Made by a program: the position numbers and the translations under genes. From Spirogloea muscicola (Eukaryota > Streptophyta > Zygnematophyceae > Spirogloeales > Spirogloeaceae): DNA of 60,382 nt. Each line of letters starts with the position of its first letter. Position 1 is the stretch's first letter. The notes beneath the pieces are model-generated. The model had not been told where the DNA came from. It was given only the letters and a program-made list of their open reading frames with translations, and made no database searches. This document shows, in pieces, positions 1 to 10,293 of the stretch. The stretch is taken from assembly GCA_009602725.1 (NCBI GenBank), contig WELB01000007.1:1089237-1149618 (forward strand), in the 5' to 3' direction.

Positions 1-56
1 CGCCGCGCTTGCGCCGCGCTCGGCGCCGGCCTGCTAGCCGCGCCTCATGCCGCGGC

Positions 57-2441
57 ATGATTTGCGCGGCGGCCGGAGCAGTCCTACCACCGCCGCCGCC
101 CGCCGGCAGGGGAGCCGCGGGCGAGGAGACGGGGCGCGCCGACGTGCTGGCCTTCCTGGAGCGCCAGGCGAGCCCTCTCCCTGAGCCGCCCCCTCGTCAC
201 CTCTCCGGCTGTCCTTGTGCCCTGTCTCTCGGTAGAGAGCTCGGCTACTGGCTCTGACATCAAACCCCTGTACTGGCTTTGGTACACATTACGCATATTT
301 ACATCTTATATATAAATGTTAACGACATTATACCACCTAATCTTTAAGCAACTTGGCGAGGTCTTGGATGACATGAGCACGCCCTCTGGTAGGACGCTCT
401 CGACCTCCCTGGCCGAATGGGCGGCGCTCTGGAGGCCCTTCACATGCGGCCATTTGGCATACCTTGTAACAGCAGGGGCGCTGAGCTCCTATGGCGGCTA
501 CTGGGCTTGGCAGGGGCTGCCAGTGGGGCTCTTTGAGGACCTGGCGCTGCCCTCGGACGTGGCCATCATGGAGGAGCGGCTAGAGTTCCTCCGGGAGCTC
601 GGCGTTGACGTCGTTAGAGCTGCCCAGGACTTCCCGCCGCTCCTCGGCTGCAGCATCTCGCGGTACACACTGTCCCTGCATCGTGCCTGGCAATGCAGAG
701 CAGACCTTCCACCAAAGCGTCACAGAGCTCGCGGGCTGTGTCTGAAGGCAACCTCTGACCGGCCATGCGCACTGTCAGGCGTGCAGAAATTTCATCCCTG
801 TGCTTGACTACCTCGAGTCAATCCCCGTCAGCCGGGCGAGTCTGCCTTTGATTGTGCAGAAGTACCCCCGCATCCTGTACTCGAGTGTAGTTGTGGACCT
901 GATGCCCGTCGTCAACTTCCTCCTTGGCCTCGGCGTCCAGAAGCTCAACCTCGAAAGAGTCCTCGCCTGCTACCCCAAGATCTTAGGTAGTCTTTGAGCA
1001 CTATAAGCATCTTCGTTGAGGCGAGTAGCTAAAGAGACTCATGGATTGGAGTGCGCGAGGCTGCATGGCTCCTGGCACAACCATGGGATTCTGATTGACG
1101 TACCTTGTCTCTTCTCCATTTATGTCTGTCCATCTTTGAACAGCTCAGGTCAGTGCTAAAGTGGAGTTCTGTATTTCTACCTTCTTACCCTTCTACTGCA
1201 TTCTTCATCGCTGTACTGCAGGTTCTAAGCTGGAGGGGAATATGAGCACGGCGGTTGCCTACCTGGTGAGTGTTGGCGTGGCGCTGCGCTCAGTGGGCGG
1301 CATCGTCACCGAGTGCCCAGGTACCAGAGCCCAACAATTGCGCTGACCTCCTTGTACTCTGGAATTTGTTCTTGAGATAGTAAGCAAAGAGTGTTGCTTG
1401 CAGAGATCCTGGGCATGCCGGTCGGTGAGGACCTGCTGCCCAAGGTGGGATTTCTTGTTGGGCTTGGGATCACCAAGGAAAAGGTTGCCCAAATCATTGA
1501 GCGACAACCTCAAATACTCATGCTCCCATTGGAAACGCAACTCCGGCCAGCTGTGCAAGCGCTGCTGGAGGTGATGTACGAGGATGTTTGCATTCAACAG
1601 CCATTTAAGTAGACCTGAGCGACGCAAATTAGCCATCATCGTGAAACCCTGCACGTAACAGTTGCACCAAGCAGTGATAGGCTGTAGGTCAACGGGGCCT
1701 CTTCTTGGGTAATGACTTGATGCTATGAAGCTATGCGCTGCAATGAGTGTGCAATTTGTCATTGGGCTTGAGCTGTCTTTGCTCCACACTCCTTGTTCAC
1801 ATCTATTCTTCTGTGGCAACCCCAGTGAGTGGGACAGTGGGTTCTGCTGTGTGCAATGGCAGGCTGGCGTGCAAGCAGACGCGGTTGGTGCAGTCATCGC
1901 CAAGTTTCCCGACCTCTTGGGACTGGCAATGAGCGAGGTGCTGGCATGCAAGGCCGCCTGGCTGGTCGCTGAAGTGGGCGTCCAAAAGAACCAGGTTGCA
2001 CAGGTGATAACAAGGCTACCGCAGCTTCTGGCGATCGATGAGGAGCATGCAAGGACCAAGATATCCTTCCTGGTAGAGCGGGGCTTTACAGCAGCGGAAG
2101 TGGCGGGTATGGTAGCGGCATGTCCTCAGATCCTAGGGCTGAGCATCACTGCATCGCTAGCTCCGCGCCTGGATTTCCTTGTGGACATCATGCGGCGGCC
2201 GCTGGCCGAGGCTGCCGAGTATCCGGCCTACTTCATGTTCAGCGTTGAACGGCTGCGCCAACGTTACGAAAAGGTCCAGGCAGCTGGCCTCAAGTGCAGC
2301 TTGCCCTGGATGCTGGGCTGCAGTGATGAGGCCTTCCTGGAGCTCGTTGCCCGAGAAGAGGTCATTGAAGGGCCCGCGTTTGTGGATTTTGTGGAAGGTC
2401 CAGTGGTCCCAAGCCCTGTGGCTGTTGATAGAAGACACTGA
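57..2441 (+). CDS. mTERF-family organelle gene-expression factor, BSM/RUG2 (mTERF4)-like
   Basis: mTERF proteins are helical-repeat nucleic-acid-binding factors of chloroplasts and mitochondria; the BSM/RUG2 group is needed for organelle RNA processing in plants. The exons I can phase are 57-167, 514-662, 787-986, 1222-1320, 1404-1570 and 1863-2441, and all junctions keep frame. The protein shows repeated mTERF units with the P-x-(I/L)-L-G signature (CYPKILG, CPEILGM, KFPDLLGL, CPQILGL). It also has stretches nearly identical to plant BSM that I recognise, such as SSVVVDLMPVV, the MSTAVAYLV unit and the C-terminal GLKCSLPWMLGCSDE. The start is the ATG at 57, whose Ala/Gly/Pro-rich N-terminus could be a transit peptide. 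Intron 1 would then have a GC donor (see findings). An unknown upstream exon beyond the left edge cannot be excluded. Family assignment is very secure; the orthology call is good. Confidence 0.88.
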
Positions 2442-3223
2442 TTTTTCCATGCTGGCAGCTACTGTTCAGTTGCCTGCAATGTTAAGGTGCCTGTGTTGCT
2501 ACTTGAGCTTGCGTTGCTTTGTCTTCAAGGGTTCAGGGTTTCGAACCCCTAAATCCTGAAAATCTCATGCGCTGTCATGTGCATGAGAGCGCATGAGATT
2601 GCGCTCTCATATGCATGCATGAGAGTGCAATCTACAAACAACAGCTCCGGCTATATCTAAGTTCAATGAGCCGTTGCAACTTGAGTAAGAGCGACAGGCA
2701 CGAGTGTCACACGTATCGCTCTGCATGAGGTTGCCTGCCAAGCTCTTCTCGTGGTTTGCCTGAGTGTTCGAGGGCCCGAGGCAAATGCCGCCAACACTGT
2801 CCTTGAGGTACAACCGTGGTTTTGTGCAGCAACCTAGTACGTCACAACGAGGGCGATGCTGCAGCTGCGAGCACACCGGATTAAGTGTGTACTTGAGCTC
2901 GATATGCTCTGCTCTAGCAGCGTGTATTTGAGCTCTACATGCTCTGCTCTGGCATTGTGAGCAAATCAAAAGCATGGCAGATGCACAGCAGTGGAGTCAC
3001 AGACAAGCAAGTCAACTTGATGTAGTGAGGAGGGTGCCAGAGCAATGAAAGCAGTGCTGCAACCACAAGTCTGCTGTGCGCGGCAGATAAGTTTGAAATA
3101 TGTTGCAGTGCCACAACAATACTTGTACATCTGAAGGAGAGGAAGCTGGGCGGGGCTCCTTAAGATACAATTGCTGGTGGCTGCTCCAACACAACCAGAG
3201 GCGTCGCCAGCGAGTGTCTCAGC
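2442..3223. other. Intergenic region between convergent mTERF and CHMP1 genes
   Basis: No coding region is supported here. It should hold the 3' UTRs of both neighbours. It contains two overlapping hairpins (2562-2632) and an imperfect direct duplication of about 33 bp (2887-2919 and 2922-2954, about five differences). Otherwise it looks like unique, moderate-GC DNA. Confidence 0.6.
2562..2632. repeat. Two overlapping inverted repeats (alternative hairpins)
   Basis: Arms 2562-2573 and 2588-2599 are a perfect 12-bp inverted repeat (ATCTCATGCGCT with its complement). Arms 2597-2610 and 2619-2632 form a second 14-bp stem with one mismatch around an ATGCATGC loop. The two stems share 2597-2599, so both cannot be fully paired at once. 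They lie about 120 bp after the mTERF stop codon, probably in its 3' UTR. Function is unknown. Confidence 0.7.
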
Positions 3224-3838
3224 TCAACCCCGGTTCTTCAGCTCCGCCAGCCGTCTCGTCAGGTCGTCCTCTGCAGACATTTCCGGCTCCTCCTTGACGG
3301 GGATCGAGTGCCGCGCAGCCTGTGGGAGGCCCACGGAGACTTCGAGGCCATGGTCGTCTGCCACCTGCTGCATGAGGGAGTTGACGTCGTCCTCGGGCGT
3401 GGACAGCGACGTGCTGCCCTGCATGGCGGTCTGGACGAACTGCGACTGCACCTCCATGTTGTCCGACTGCTTCTCAAACTGGTCCATGGTCTCGGAGATC
3501 TTCTGGAGGTTGTTGGAGGCGAGCGCGGAGTCGAGGGCCTTGACGATGTTGCCCATGGACTTGGTGACGACGTTCATCTTGGCCTGCGAGTCGAGGCGCG
3601 CGACGACGGCGTCCAGGCGCGAGGCCAGGCGCAGGTAGTTGAGCTGCTCCGTGCGCTTGCGGATGGCGTTCTGGGCGTAGATGCGCGCGCCGTCCATGTT
3701 GCCCTTCTCGATCGCCCGCTTCACCTTGAGCTTCTCCTCCTTCTCCTCCTTCTCGCACTTCTTGGACTGCCGCACCAGCGACTTGGACGTGAAGCGCAGC
3801 TGGAAGATCTGCTCCAGCAGCTTCTCCTGGTTGCCCAT
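3224..3838 (-). CDS. CHMP1: Charged multivesicular body protein 1 (ESCRT-III, CHMP1/Did2)
   Basis: CHMP1 is a regulatory ESCRT-III subunit that helps recruit and control the VPS4 ATPase during multivesicular-body sorting and other membrane scission. The single-exon ORF gives about 204 residues, the normal family length. It begins [20 protein letters not shown], typical of CHMP1 helix 1. A basic, Lys-rich hairpin ([20 protein letters not shown]) follows, then the Ala/Asn-rich core ([20 protein letters not shown]). It ends in an acidic tail with a MIM1-type VPS4-binding helix ([14 protein letters not shown]). The ATG at 3838 is chosen because homology starts there; the ORF stays open upstream but that part is Arg/Ser-rich and not family-like. 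It is intronless, unlike its neighbours, and convergent with the mTERF gene. Confidence 0.95.
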   Translation of the reverse strand: MGNQEKLLEQIFQLRFTSKSLVRQSKKCEKEEKEEKLKVKRAIEKGNMDGARIYAQNAIRKRTEQLNYLRLASRLDAVVARLDSQAKMNVVTKSMGNIVKALDSALASNNLQKISETMDQFEKQSDNMEVQSQFVQTAMQGSTSLSTPEDDVNSLMQQVADDHGLEVSVGLPQAARHSIPVKEEPEMSAEDDLTRRLAELKNRG

Positions 3839-4042
3839 GGCCTCCGGCGCGGCGCTGCCGCGTCGGCCCACGGCGCCGCCCCGCTGCGCTGCGGAGCTCG
3901 GTCGCTCGGTCGCTCGAGACGGCTCCGAGCGCGCTCGCAGCAAAGCGCGCTTCCCACTGGAGCGCTGCAGCTGCGGTTCCCCCCGCCCTAGACGGCGCCC
4001 TCGGCGGCCCACCACAACGACGCCGCCTCCGGCCTCATCGCC

Positions 4043-4043
4043 N
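4043..4043. other. Single ambiguous base (probable contig junction)
   Basis: One N lies in a CG-rich stretch about 200 bp upstream of the CHMP1 start. It is one of six isolated Ns in the window, all in GC-rich 5' ends of genes, so it likely marks a join of unknown true size. Confidence 0.6.
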
Positions 4044-4202
4044 GCGCGAGCGCGAGCGAGCGCCGGCGCCGGCGCGCGGGGCGGCGGCAGCGTGGGGGCT
4101 GTGTCCGCGAAAGCGGCTGCTGGTATCGGCTGTACAAGCCAGCCGGGTGCCTATGCAGGGTGTTCATAATAATTGTCTCAGCAGAGACACAGGGTAGAAG
4201 GA

Positions 4203-4372
4203 TTTCGTGTATTTGAAACAAACGAAGGCCAAAAGGCCAAGTACAAAGGCAAGCACATCTTAGGACCTACATAAGAAGAAATGGCTCTTCCAATGAAAAA
4301 TTTCGTGTATTTGAAACAAACGAAGGTCAAATGGCCAAGTACAAAGGCAAGCACATCTTAAGACCTACATAA
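4203..4372. repeat. Pair of ~72-bp direct repeats
   Basis: Positions 4203-4274 and 4301-4372 are near-identical (three differences seen). They are separated by 26 bp that resembles the end of a LINE tail. Part of the unit (GGCCAAGTACAAAGGCAAGC) recurs near 58840-58865, so it belongs to the dispersed repeat set. Confidence 0.85.
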
Positions 4373-4392
4373 CCTGCAGTAGATTGACCCGC

Positions 4393-4600
4393 TCAGAAAC
4401 CACGGGTCAAAACATAAAGGTCGCTAACCGATGCCTGGATACCAGATGGCAGATACGAAGCCCTTCTGCCACCAACTAGAGCTCGCCCAGCTTTCTGGTG
4501 CAAAGCATTAGCCTGAGCACGCTGCAAACAGGCCGAAACTCGTCGTCGCAACAACGACAGATAAGCAGCTGGCAAGCCCATCTCAGCCGGGAACACATCT
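4393..4600 (-). mobile_element. LINE 3'-end fragment (ORF C-terminus)
   Basis: The minus-strand frame contains RRVSACLQRAQANALHQKAG and ends VLTRGF-stop at 4393. Homologous ends recur at least a dozen times in this window. The upstream part of the element is missing, as in typical 5'-truncated non-LTR retrotransposon copies. Confidence 0.75.
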
Positions 4601-4619
4601 GCATGTCGTGTGTAGCCTA

Positions 4620-4826
4620 GATTGGCTATGTTTTGAAGGAGAGTATGGGGGCAAGGGCTGTGAGAAGCCAGCCCGAAAAGAATTGACAACGTTCGAAGGG
4701 GCCAAAGTACGAGCTAAGCAGCGACTTCGGGGCCTGAAGAGGCTATGGCAGAACGGGGGAGGATACATAAACTACATAACCTACAGTAGATTGACCGGCT
4801 CAGTAACCAGTAACCAGACAGAGGCT
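4620..4826 (-). mobile_element. LINE 3' tail, almost ORF-less copy
   Basis: This copy has the tail consensus (GGGGGCAAGGGCTGTGAGAA, then GCCAGCCCGAAAAGAATTGAC) in minus orientation. Only a few codons of ORF end (LVTGY-stop, near 4800-4826) remain. The same tail occurs at 5360, 24306, 24636 (inverted), 41540, 49840 and 58340. Confidence 0.7.
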
Positions 4827-4860
4827 AGAGAGGGAAGGCGCGCGGTCCGCATGATGAGAG

Positions 4861-5346
4861 AGAAACTGCTGCGGCCCTGGCGATGGATGTACACGGGGCT
4901 TTCGGCAGCCGCTGGCTGGATCTCCTTCAGCGGCTTGCCCGCCAGGCCATTGACCGGCGGCCGGGTCTGCCAGGAGCGACGCCCGGCTTCGACGCCCGCC
5001 GGTTCGCTCGCCCAAGTCTTCCGCATGCGCCTGGCGGTATCGCTTCAACGCTCCCTTGCGTGGGCGCGCAATTCTTCTCCCTTGCCCACGCCGTCCACAC
5101 GCGAGCAGGCCGTGCTATGGCCGCCGCCTCTGGGTCTCGGCGGAGTGCCTCTTTCCCTACAGCGAGCTACTCAGACCTGATGTTGCTCACTCGTGGGTAC
5201 TGAGCTTCCCTCCGCATCGTCTATGTGTTCTGCAGTGTTTTGTAGTGTAGTCCTTTTTCCGGCTCCTCTTTCTTTGGCTTCGGACATTGTCCATTCCATT
5301 TTGGGCTGGCTTTGCCAGCCCCTCTTCTTTATGGGCGAGCACTTTC
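4861..5346 (+). mobile_element. LINE C-terminal fragment with 3' tail
   Basis: The plus-strand frame encodes MDVHGAFGSRWLDLLQRLAR and ends SDLMLLTRGY-stop at 5203. The segment between has frame disruptions relative to the copy at 44322-44585. About 100 bp downstream is the tail stem-loop GGGCTGGCTTTGCCAGCCC (near 5304), then CCTCTTCTTTATGGGCGAGC. The start of the fragment merges with a GCGC-rich repeat near 4836. Confidence 0.75.
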
Positions 5347-5971
5347 CTCCCAAAAAGAAGTGGCACTCCCAATGGGGGCAAGGGCTGTGAAAAGCCAGCC
5401 CGAAAAAGAATTGACAAAGGTTCGAAGGGGCCAAATGATGGAGGGGCCTAAATAGCGCTAAGCAGCTACTAAGGGGCCCAAAGAAAGGGCTCGCCCATTG
5501 AGAATGGGGGCTGGAAAAGCCAGCCCAAAAAAGAAGGAACAGAGTACGAGAAGGGGGCCAGGGGAAGCGCCAAGGAAATCAAGCACAACAAGAGACAAAG
5601 CAGCTACGTATTACTCAGTGACCCCTGCTAAGCAGCCTCAGGTCAGAGAAGCTAGGCTCCTGGAAGTGGGTCCCCTGGCCAGAGCCAGAGGCAGCAGCAA
5701 GGGCTCTGCCGGCACGCAGGTGCAGCGTGCGGGCCATAGACCTCTGCAGCGAGACGGCCCTTTTGCCACCAACTAGAGCTCGCCCAGCTTTCTGGTGCAA
5801 AGCATTAGCCTGAGCACGCTGCAAACAGGCCGAAACTCGTCGCAGCAAGAACGACTGACACGCAGTTGGCAAGCCCATCTCAGCCGGAAGCACATCTGCA
5901 AGTCGTGTGTAGCCTAAATTGGCAAAAGGAATGGACAAGGTCCAAATAGCCGAAAGGCGCCTTAACCACAC
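5347..5971 (-). mobile_element. LINE tails and chimeric LINE ORF end
   Basis: Two minus-oriented tails (about 5360-5480 and 5486-5600) precede an open minus frame, 5615-5971, ending SDLRLLSRGH-stop. The N-terminal half of that frame matches the copy at 4393-4600 (ACLQRAQANALHQKAGRALV). The C-terminal half matches the copy at 42058-42327 (SLQRSMAR.LHLRAGRAL). The two halves join in frame near 5758-5762. Confidence 0.7.
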
Positions 5972-6002
5972 AGCTATGACGAGACTATAGCAGATAGAAG
6001 CT

Positions 6003-6390
6003 TAGTAACCACGAGTGAGCAGCAGCAAGTCGGAGTAACTCGCACCTGGGGCAGTGGCGCCCCACCGAGACCCAGAAGCAGCAGCCATAGCGCGGCCTGC
6101 TCGCAAGTGCAGGATGAGAGGGTGGCCAATTCAAGCCAGAACACTGTTTGGGCAAAAACTACATCAAGTTGGAGCTACATGGATCGAAGCTCTACATAGT
6201 GTAGGTGGCTAAGGTAAGAGTGCGACTTTAGTACCCACGGGTGAGCACATCCAAATTCGACAAGCTAACTTGGGGAGCTGGAGCGCCGCCACGGAAGCGG
6301 GTGGCCTGACTTAGAGCGCGCCCAGCACGCTAATGAATAGCCAGAGCTTGCGAGCGCTGCAAGTCAAGCGAGAGTAGCATCCTGTCACAT
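6003..6390 (-). mobile_element. Two short LINE ORF-end fragments
   Basis: The minus frame ending at about 6003 reads LRAGRAMAAASGSR then YSDLLLLTRGY-stop. A second fragment ends near 6231 with SNLDVLTRGY-stop. Between them lies a copy of the GCGC/TGGCCAATTCAAGCC repeat (6106-6180). No intact coding sequence remains. Confidence 0.65.
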
Positions 6391-7187
6391 GCAACCAATG
6401 CCTGCAGAATGCTACCCCAAGCTGCCCCCCCGGCTGCAACGATGCGCGTCAAATCAGTCGGGCCAGATGCTGGATGACCCTTTCATACTGTAGCCACTGT
6501 GAGATATTCATAGCACACAGATGGAAGTGGTCTATGCGGGGGTGGTTCTTGTAATGTCTCTTTCTTTTGTGATGCGCGCTGGACGTTGCACAGCCAGGCA
6601 CAGCAGAAGAACAGCTCTGCCAATCTACGTCAATGGCTGCGAGAAGCCAGCCTATATATTAGAACAAGGGTTGAAAGGGTTGAAAGGGGTTGAAATCACA
6701 CACCAGGCACTGTTGACGTGGGTGCCACAGCTTTGCTTGCGTCAATGAGTACTATGTCCAGGAGCAGGCGAGGCCCACCGCTCCAGGGGGTGGCGACCAC
6801 GTCCAGATTCCGCAGGGAGTGAGATAGAAGGCGCGCGGTGCGCATGAATGGAAAGGATAAATGGAAAGGTTGGCCAATTTAAGCACATTGGCCAACCATT
6901 TTGCGAAAGGGGGGGGGACGTGGGGAAAGAAGTGGCACTCCCAATGGGGGCAAGGGCTGTGAGGCGCCGGCCCTCGTCGAAGCAGCCAGCGGCTCGCTTC
7001 CCACCGGGGACCCCGCCGTCTCGACTGGTGGCCGGGGTGGCGGCGGTCGGAGCGGGCGAACGTATGGCGCCACGTGGTGTCGGCCAAGTGGCTCGCCGGC
7101 TCACCCCCCCGCGCCGCATCGGGCCTGCGCCCGCGCACTTGCCGTTGCGGCGAGCTAATCGATCTCCCCCTCCCCCCCCCGCTCGCC
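6391..7187. other. Intergenic DNA with GCGC repeat
   Basis: Mostly unassignable. At 6828-6890 there is a copy of the GGCGCGCGGTGCGCATGAA repeat with its TTGGCCAATTTAAGC flank. At 6935-6965 there is a remnant of the LINE tail (GTGGCACTCCCAATGGGGGC). The last 200 bp are very GC-rich and probably promoter or 5' UTR of the next gene. Confidence 0.5.
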
Positions 7188-8268
7188 ATGGCGGCCCCAG
7201 TGGGCCTCGCCGCCACGCCGGCGCTCGCCGGCTGCGGGCCTGCCTTGCCGGCTCGGCGCAGCTCGGGCCGCTGTGAGGGCTCCTGGCAGCCCCTTCCAGG
7301 GCCTCTGGTTGCCCGGGAGCGCGGCGCGTCTGTCTGGCTCTCGCAGCCGAGCTCCGTCGAGGTGGAGGCCTCTCAATATAGTCGCCAAGTCTAACAATGA
7401 GAGGGGTAAGCTCCAATGTGGCTCAAACCCAAGCAATATGCATCTCATTTGTTGTCCACGAACGCGCCATCTTTCATTTGCTACATGAGCACAGCTGACA
7501 ATAGCTCTGCTGCTATTGACGTCATCGCAGTCCTGGACTTGGCCGTTCGAGTTGGCAAGGAGGGCCTCAATGGAGTAACGAAGCTTGTTCCAGTGCGTAA
7601 GGCAGCTCTAAGGCCTCTAGAGTCTGGGCAGTCTGTGCAGGTAGTGCATGAAGATGGCGCCATGAATAGCACTTCTAGCCGCAGGTTATTTCTGTATAGT
7701 GACTTGAGGCCTCTAGCCGCAGGGCTCCACATTTGAGGCCATCGTGGCATGCTGAAGGCTTGTCTCGACAATTACTGCAGGCTTCAATTCCGCGACCAAT
7801 TGCTACAGCAGGGGTTGCGGTCGTTGGACTCTTCCTAATATCGTCCATCCTGAGGACTGTCTTCTCGACGTTCTTCTTTATTGCTGTAAGGATCACTACC
7901 CTCTTATGCCAGGGACTGCAGCTTTACAGCAGTGGCCATGTGCTTTCAATATCAAAGTATAGAATGCACTGTTAACAACCAGAGTGCCTGACAGCTTCAG
8001 CCATGGGCCTTAGATGCAAGGTATAAATTGCATACTGTGACGAAGGCAGACAATGTCATTGCACTGATTGTTGCATCGTCACTGAGCCCTGGATTGGCTT
8101 CTCTATCAGTTGCTTGGTGGTGCTGGATACCTTGGTTTCCTCTACTTCACACAAGGTAGTGGGAACGGTACTGACGACAGTGATAGCTCAAGTGGAGACG
8201 GTGGCTCAGGCTCAGGCTCAGGCAATGCTCTTGACGAGGCTCGTCGCATCATGGACAAGTACAAGTAG
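7188..8268 (+). CDS. Small Gly/Ser-linker membrane protein with conserved DEARRIMDKYK end, probably plastid
   Basis: I do not recognise the family name. The exons that phase cleanly are ..7405, 7495-7592, 7781-7885 and 8110-8268. The first one encodes a basic, Arg/Ser-rich leader ending RPLNIVAKSNNER, like the end of a chloroplast transit peptide. Next come an acidic-hydrophobic segment (AAIDVIAVLDLAVRVGKEGL) and a transmembrane helix (TAGVAVVGLFLISSILRTVF). A shorter hydrophobic segment (LLGGAGYLGFLYF), a Gly/Ser/Asp linker and the terminal LDEARRIMDKYK follow. Similar tails occur in small plant plastid membrane proteins (recollection, not checked). The ATG at 7188 is out of frame with the leader. 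An intron 7200-7299 would repair this, but its donor is weak, so the 5' end is unresolved. Confidence 0.7.
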
Positions 8269-10293
8269 GCCCAACAGCCGACATTCAAGCCTTGGTAGTT
8301 GTGTGGGTTATAAGCTTACTAACGTGGTGGAAGCAAACCTGTATTTGTCAGCCAACCAGATGTTGCTTTGAAGTGCAGACTTGCCGCCTAATCAGGCGTC
8401 GATCTGAACGGCTGCAGGTCTCAGTAATCATTTGCTGTAAGGTAGCCTCATCCCGCATTTCTAGTGTTGTACTCCCTGTCATGCAGCTCTGCTCTTGCTA
8501 TGGAAAGGGATGATGAGGTCTTGTTGCGAGCTTGTCAAGGAGCGTTTGACAACAAGATAGCAGCTTGCTTACAATGTTGGGTGTCATAGGCTGCAACCTG
8601 CATGCATGACGCTATTAAAGGATGCCCGTCTTCAGTAAGCAAACTCAAGCCAAAAGCTGATGCTAGAGGAGGCATCGAATCTGCTGAGGGTGGGGGCACA
8701 ATGTGCAAAGTGAGAGCACCTCAGACACTCATATATTGAAAGACTTGAGGTGGTGTTGTCCTATTAGGCTGGTGGCAAATAAACATTTTCAAAAGCCTGA
8801 GTTAGAGATGGTGGGAGTCTGTTGACGCCTGCTTGTGGCCGTGATATAGGGGGGAATCGCCCCAGCCTAATGTACCATGTCAATGCTATCCCCTAGGTCA
8901 TAGTCAGCTGCATGATCGTCTCGTCTTGCTCGTCCTGAGTCCGCTGCCAACACCTGGTCATGCACGGCTACTAGTAGATCTGCAATGGCGTTCTACGTAA
9001 GCTGTGGTGTTTTGGAGGACGACAACAGAACTTTGGATGAGCAACCATTTATCCTGGCTGCCACTCACGCCCATGGACAATATCGCCAGCAGTGCTGGAA
9101 GTAGAAGCCGTGCTTGCCCATGATTTGTGACCCCTGGATTTCGCCAATATTGCTGGGCAGCTATGAAGGAGCACAGTGGGCCGCTCGTGGCGCCGAGGAT
9201 ACGGCGTCCTGCAAGCATGGCCAAGGAGTGCCGAACTTTTTAGACCAGGCGAGGAAGCGGAAGGGGAAGAGCACAGGAGTGTGAAAGACAGAGCCAGACG
9301 GCAGCTCCAGTTGCAACACCAGGAAGCTTGAGCCTTGCTAGTTTCAGCGTGCCAGCAAGCCCGGGGGAACAACCTGGGGGTTGGGAGCGGGGGTGGTGGT
9401 GCGGGCATAAGCCTGTGTTGAGTGATGTAGGGCCTCAATGGGCAAGTACAAAAGGAGGAGGGGTCCCGGCTTGCACTTCACAGGCCCTCCCTGCTGCCAC
9501 TGTCCAACCTCGGCTGCTGACTAGTTACTGGGCCTCTTGCGTTGTTGAGCCGCATTGAATGGTGCTGTTCTGTTCAAATTCTCTATCTCGTCCAGTCAAG
9601 CTGGCCTTTGTCAGTCTTCCTCCACTGGAAGAGCCCACGACGTTTCACACACTTCGATTCAGCTGCGCTAATGCATAAGCTGGCCTCAATGTATCTTTTT
9701 AGGGCTGGGCCACTCACAGCCACTGCCTCTTTCCCGTTGAGCTGAATAGTCTTCGGTTGGCTCCCATTGGCGGCCACTTCTTGTAAATGAGGTGCTGCCA
9801 GTGGGTGAACCGAAAACTGTGGGAGGCCAGCCCGAAGGGCCGGGCAAAGGAGCACAATTTCCAATGGAGAAGCGCTACAGACAGCTGCGCAAGTAAGTAG
9901 AACAGCTCTTCAAATGCACTTTTAATGGGTGTGAGAGGCCGCCCCAAAAAAGGCTGAAGGTGGTCCGACGGCAAGTGGCTACCACGCATGTGTGCTCGAT
10001 ACTGGCGTGTGAAACGTGAAACGGTGCCGTTGGGCGAAGTCAGAAAGCTGGACAACGTTCAGTTCCGGCTCCTTGGGACGCCGATGTCGTCGGAAGTGGC
10101 CACGGAGGCACATGGACAGTTCTCCAAACACAGCAGCTTGCATGCCCAGGTTCTGTCAGCCGTCGCAGCCGCCGCCGCTGTGTAGCCGCTGGCTGCCGCC
10201 GCCACTGCAGCTGCCGCCGCCAAATCGCGCGCTAGCCTTGAGGCGCCGGGCACGATTATAGCTGTTGGTCAAAGGCGCTTACGATTTCAGCTC
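8269..10293. other. Long intergenic region, no gene supported
   Basis: About 2 kb with only short, overlapping shadow frames. Diverged LINE-tail-like pieces (GAGGCCAGCCCGAAGGGCC near 9820 and GAGAGGCCGCCCC near 9932) suggest old retrotransposon tails. The stretch 10150-10260 is a GCC/GCA-rich block and probably the 5' UTR or promoter of the next gene. Confidence 0.5.

Noticed and set aside
2525-2560. Possible tRNA-like B box (GGTTTCGAACCCC)
   Set aside because: It has one extra base relative to the B-box consensus, and there is no A box or cloverleaf upstream.
3308-3991. 227-codon plus-strand frame opposite CHMP1
   Set aside because: Leu/Arg/Val-rich antisense shadow of the real minus-strand CHMP1 coding sequence.
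8195-8225. GGCTCAGGCTCAGGCTCAGG tandem repeat
   Set aside because: Explained as Gly/Ser-linker codons within the last exon of the small membrane protein.
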